From the NCBI GenBank assembly GCA_019095985.1, contig CM032665.1:29644660-29708659 (forward strand): 64,000 nucleotides of DNA, given 5' to 3'. Origin of the DNA: Streblospio benedicti. Taxonomy: Eukaryota; Annelida; Polychaeta; Spionida; Spionidae. Shown here one piece after another: positions 59,776-64,000 of this stretch (its first letter is position 1; each line of letters starts with the position of its first letter). The notes beneath the pieces are model-generated. The model was given only the letters and a program-made list of their open reading frames with translations, did not search any database and had not been told where the DNA came from. A program made the translations under genes and the position numbers.

Positions 59776-61480
59776 TATTTGCATGTCCTTTAGAGCTTGG
59801 AGCGGCCAGTCGACCAGGTTTTATTGGTGCGACGATGTCGGGAACGGACGGGCTGGGAACATCAGGCTCCTGAACATCGCTCTCCTGAGCTGGGGAGGAC
59901 TCCCTGCTATTGAACCAATCATGTATTTGTTTCTCGGAATATTCCTTGCTGTATTTTTTATATCTAATGTCTTTATTGTAGATAAAACAATGCCACCATT
60001 AAAACATTGATTAGTAGCTATATAGATATAGACAATAAACTATTGTCTAGATGACACATTATAAGTACACTTATTCCCAGCTCAAAAAAATTGTGGTAAT
60101 TAAATAGGTTGCTACCACGTATGTAAAAGTGCTTGATCCTTATGAGAGCTTTACATAAATAATGATAAATCAAATCACTTACATGTAGTCCATTCTTTGG
60201 TCTACAAATTTCTTACCTGGTCTTCTAGCTCACCATTCATTAGGACCTGTCCAAATGTTAAAAAAGGAGGTATCTATGGCTGTGTCTGCACGAGGAGGCC
60301 AATTCATTCCTATTGTTCGTGGTGGTGCGTTCTGGTAAATATATATTATGTAGAATTTTTCTTTAGTGCATTGATTTCAAATTTTATTTCCTGGGGTAAA
60401 TGTTTTAATAGTATCTATGACTTTCTATTTTATAGTGTATTGTATGTTCTTGTTAATCGTTAGTAACATAAGTTAGTTGACATAAGGTTCGGTTTCACAT
60501 TTTGATTTCAGTACTTTCAGTGCACACTGCATATACATACAAAATACATATAAACATAAAGGACAAGACTTAGGGACGATTCAGTATTTATGACAGGGTG
60601 GGATAGGAGGATTTTGACCTGTACAAATTGTAGGTTGTCGAAACTTTCAGTAAATTTTCAAAGCCAATATCTCTGTTTTGTGACTTTCATTCTCTCTACA
60701 ATGTACATTCCTCCATTTTTACAATTTATTTGTGCGCTGTGACCTCTGACTCAAGAATATAAACTGAAGGGCTAAAATACTTACCACTCCCTTTTTTTTT
60801 TTGAGATAACTCATTTTTAACTACTTCTCATGGTAAAACACATGTTCGTGTTGGTATTAATGCGGTAAATGCATTTCAATTGAGCTTAGTCATTACATGC
60901 TACTGTACTGTACATAAAATAATGATATAAAGTAAAAGCAATATGTTATTGATGAAAATACATATTAGCCATCAGTATCCATGCTGACTTTTTCTGATGC
61001 TGATTTTCCTGGAGTCTTTCTTTGTTTCTTTCTTTGCACATGCATCTGCTAAAATATGCAGCCCATGTGTGAGCTCTGGCATGATGTCCCGTCTTCCATG
61101 TGCCTCTGGCCTGAAAAAATAATTGGCAAAAGATTGCTTCAGTCATAAAAAAATAATAATAATAATTATATCTGTGTTCTTTTATTTTTTTTCTTATATT
61201 TTTAGTTACAATGAGACATGCATACATTGTATGTACATGTATGTAAGGCCATTTTTTGCCATGAATATTCAATGTATTTTAACCTTACATTTTCCAATTA
61301 CGAGTCCACATCTAGACTCTGGCTCTCATCTGAACATGTACGCATGCACACAGTGTCCGTGGATTGCTGAAACCACAAATTATAATCCTATATATATATT
61401 AGGACGATTAAGATACTCTTTTTCAACTACTTCTCATGGTAAAACACAAATATATACCACTATACAGTATCTATTTACCA
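59776..61480. other. No gene recognised
   Basis: AT-rich. Short copies of the CTACTTCTCATGGTAA block known from 21,885-21,955 recur at 60,816 and 61,428. Confidence 0.45.
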
Positions 61481-61499
61481 TATTATTATTAGCTACATG

Positions 61500-61700
61500 T
61501 GCCTACATGAATGCTGGACCCTGTGGTGTGGGCAAAACCAAGAACTTTCTGTCTCCCGAAAATTGGATTCGCGCGCTGGCATTGTCAAAATCTGCACTTT
61601 TGTCTAGAGAGGTTCTAATGTACCTTCCAACAACTGTACTTCTTAGCTTTTCGCTTCTCACCCCCTCCTGCCATTCCATGAAAATTTGGATCATAACTGA
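61500..61700 (-). other. Coding-like block, unknown
   Basis: The minus strand is open and reads QIFMEWQEGVRSEKLRSTVV, RTSLDKSADFDNASARIQFS and RKFLVLPTPQGPAFM. No splice border or family recognised. It could be a repeat relic. Confidence 0.25.
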
Positions 61701-61982
61701 CGCTGCATGTGAATTTATTACAACCTGCTCATTTTCTGGTTATTGCACAGTAAAAACACGATTCAGACAATCGCTTAAAAATGACACTGTAATGCTACCA
61801 TTTTTTGCAGTCCAAGACACTAATGTAGCCTCCTTCTGTGGGCTAGTGCACGGTTCTAATAATCGTATGAGAAACCTATATAGTTATAGCTTCCAAATAT
61901 GCAATATCAAAGATGTGAACCTGTCACTTGATAAAATCTTAATCCGACCCTCAACAATACACTGTCACCAAGCTGTACTCAC

Positions 61983-62157
61983 CTCTCCTCCAGTTCCTCT
62001 AGTCTCTGTCTCTCGGCGGCCACTTGCTGCTCTCTCTGCTGCTCCACGGCGGCCGCTCTCTTCCCGCTCCCGGCTCCTGGCACTGTCGATGGCCTGGTCC
62101 GCCTCGTCCTGCCGGGCAATCAACCCACACCTCAACAGACACTCGTCTAGGCTGGGG
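61983..62157 (-). CDS. Coiled-coil exon, apparent frameshift
   Basis: Donor AG|GTGAGT at the lower end and a GGCAG acceptor at the upper. The 5' part reads SLDECLLRCGLIARQDEADQ in one frame and the 3' part AAAVEQQREQQVAAERQRLE (then ELEER) in another, so one base change near 62,045-62,065 separates them. The Glu/Gln/Arg-rich end is a typical charged coiled coil. The region is GC-rich, unlike its surroundings. It is either a pseudogene exon or a base error. Confidence 0.5.
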
Positions 62158-62334
62158 CTGCCTAGGTTGGGAGGAGAAGGGCAAAAGGGGCGGCAGCTTG
62201 TCAAATATGGATGGCAAGGAGGGGATGAGAAAGGGAACCGGGGAGCGAGGTGCTGCCGGGGCCATGGCACCGCCTGGCGAGGGGGGAGGGGAGACACGCT
62301 GGGGCGTCGAGACAAACCGGCAGGAACAAATTGT

Positions 62335-62860
62335 TCATACAAGGTGCACTAAGGGACCGGTCGCGGTGCACACTGCTGCTGCTGGTGATGACGATGTCTT
62401 CTTAGTCAGGATCGGAACCCTCTCATACCAGGAGTTGGCTACATAGTGGTCAATTCCATCCTCACTGTAATAATCCACGGCCAAGTGTTCATGGACGATA
62501 ATGTACAGTGGAAATGTTTGCCACACCACGCGCTGTCTTCGTCCTGTGTGGTGCCGCCTCATACACCTCACCACCCAGCCTCACCTGTAAACGGTAACCT
62601 CCACAGCAGATCTGTCTGTGGCTTGCCAAGATGAGGGAAAACCTCTGGAGCAGCCTCGGCTTGTTCTCAAGTCTTAAATCCCATACTCTGAGTGTCATGA
62701 AACTGCCTGATGACATTTTAGGAAGTTTGTTGCCGGTCAAGAAATTCACATGTATGTAAACTTTTGATCTGTTTTGGCACTCAACATCTGTTTCTTTCGG
62801 GAGTGGTGGCTGCACCAGTCGTAGCTGTTTCTGTCCACGCATCACAGAGCACACAGTTTA
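62335..62860 (-). pseudogene. GC-rich coding-like region, unknown gene
   Basis: Two overlapping minus-strand frames look like protein: 62,489-62,854 (LRVWDLRLENKPRLLQRFSL, ILASHRQICCGGYRLQVRLG) and 62,335-62,574 (PLYIIVHEHLAVDYYSEDGI, VANSWYERVPILTKK). Continuity requires a frame change near 62,530. A copy of a gene or transposon with one break is likely. Family not recognised. Confidence 0.35.
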
Positions 62861-63184
62861 TATTATTCTTACCTATATATCTGAGTCATCAGCATTATTC
62901 TTCACATGAAATCAAGTAAATTTCTAAGTATATACATTTTCAGAATAGCAAGCAACATATGATATTTCTTTAAAGAATAATCATATACTAAAATACCAAC
63001 ACAATCAGTAAAGACCACCATTATAAAACGTAGCATTGTTACAGAATCCCCTCCACCATTCACTGGTGCAGCACCAGTCGCTCGACCCTCAAGTGCTGGA
63101 AACTGACCTCCCGGGAGATCGAGCTCACATTGACCTCAGCAGAGACACGGCTGTAGCTGCTCTGTCACGGAGCACCTTCCCTTC

Positions 63185-63300
63185 CCTTGTCTGGACGGGT
63201 CTTCTCTGATGGGTGCAATCCTATTTTTGTGTGCATTTTGAGTGAATACGGCATAAATGAGTGAAATATCAAATTCCGTTTTTGTTTTTCTTACCTATAC
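63185..63300 (-). pseudogene. GEESG-type exon relic with shared intron start
   Basis: The minus strand reads HKNRIAPIREDPS, comparable to YKNEIVPIREDDG at 14,830. Next to it (63,240-63,300) is the intron-start repeat (GAATACGGCATAAATGAGTG, TTCTTACC). A further copy of the 29,000-29,110 block lies at 62,870-62,985. Confidence 0.45.
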
Positions 63301-64000
63301 ATCATCTGGGATCATGTATTTTAGCAGACCCAAATTATAAGATCAATAACTTGCCAAGAAAAACATTTGGAACCACATTTTTTTCTCTATTAGAAAGAGA
63401 AACCTTTTTTCTGTGTGGTTCCAAGATGTTTTTTTATAAAGATTGACTTACGTTTGGTGCTTCCTCTGTTTTGATTCAAATGCTTTCTTTTTATATCTTG
63501 CACGAAACAACAAAGGGGGGTTCGGGGGTTTACCCCCGATAAAAAACACTCAAAATAGTCACACTTTTTTTCAGCGGCTCGTCTACATAAGCAGTAACCG
63601 TTTATCCACAGTTTTCACCAATCATTTTTATTTGTGTCATTAATTTACTAGTCAAATTATCCATTTTTTTAAGTCCATGTAAGATTTTTGACAGGCGATC
63701 GGCCATAACACTTTGCGTCACTGTTCTGTGCCAGTTTACATCAAATTACAATAAAATTAATCAGGTGTGTTTCTATTGCATACATTACACTTTCGAGTAA
63801 CCAATAATGAAAATATTTTAATGTATTATATAGATACTATTTACTGCATTGCTTATTAAATTTTTAGAAAATAAGTACAACAGTGCACGCTTCACGTTCC
63901 GTAGTGGTTAGGCGTTCTTGTTTCTTGCCGCTTAGGCGTATGACATAAAGGCATCAACTCCTTGCGATCAATTTGTTTTGCCCCACCCAACAAGCGTAAA
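63301..64000. other. No gene recognised
   Basis: AT-rich end of the window with short frames only. A tRNA A-box-like word near 63,900 was rejected. Confidence 0.5.

Noticed and set aside
61123-62352. A 409-codon open frame on the plus strand
   Set aside because: It has low-complexity runs, no domain, and crosses the antisense of better-supported minus-strand exons with a splice donor at 61,977-61,982.
63895-63970. tRNA-like start (TCCGTAGTGGTTAGG)
   Set aside because: No T-loop consensus or matching acceptor stem follows.

Overview
The window looks like animal nuclear DNA: AT-rich, gene-poor, with GT-AG exon fragments on both strands, a long (TG)n microsatellite, three 100-base assembly gaps and many transposable elements. 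Domain content (LRR secreted protein, BTB-Kelch, ankyrin plus kinase fragments) and the repeat families (hAT, pogo-like, Mutator-like, DIRS-like, LINE) suit a marine invertebrate genome. I cannot name the species. Almost no gene is intact: most coding signal is exon-sized fragments of duplicated and decayed genes.

Layout. 1-9,080: gene-free, with clear non-autonomous DNA transposons (hAT MITE with perfect 8-bp target duplication at 5,788-6,253; pogo/Tigger-like MITE at 7,079-7,396 with another element nested in it). 9,084-13,560: a partial copy of the sequence that also forms the outer arm of the large palindrome below. 13,640-22,118: minus-strand debris of a multi-exon gene family (tiny repeated exons, ankyrin-like exon, coiled-coil exon), a LINE fragment, and a near-identical tandem duplication (18,378-20,147 and 20,321-22,118). 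24,105-25,222: an inverted-repeat element. 25,707-26,232: an isolated GC-rich, hairpin-dense island of unknown nature. 

26,980-49,923: the main structure, a roughly 23-kb imperfect inverted repeat. Its two arms share outer ends, kinase, ankyrin, DIRS-like and small-exon fragments in mirrored order. The spacer (about 38,915-41,160) holds a broken Mutator-like (MULE) transposase. The left arm alone carries a broken BTB-BACK-Kelch gene and an internal direct duplication. The right arm alone carries a second Mutator-type DNA transposon. The arrangement resembles a giant MULE with very long inverted repeats that contain host gene fragments (Pack-MULE-like), though an inverted segmental duplication or an assembly effect is also possible.

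51,437-56,970: a direct duplication. Copy 1 has gained a hAT element whose empty site is preserved in copy 2, and a LINE/SINE-type insertion. The start of an LRR gene is broken in copy 1 and open in copy 2 (56,853-57,242, running towards an assembly gap). 57,400-63,300: scattered minus-strand exons of one or more unknown genes, two with matching splice phase, and a GC-rich coding-like island at 61,983-62,860.

The genes do not form a pathway. What ties the window together is repeated copying of a few modules: small GEESG-type exons with a shared intron start, ankyrin and kinase pieces, and transposon ends.
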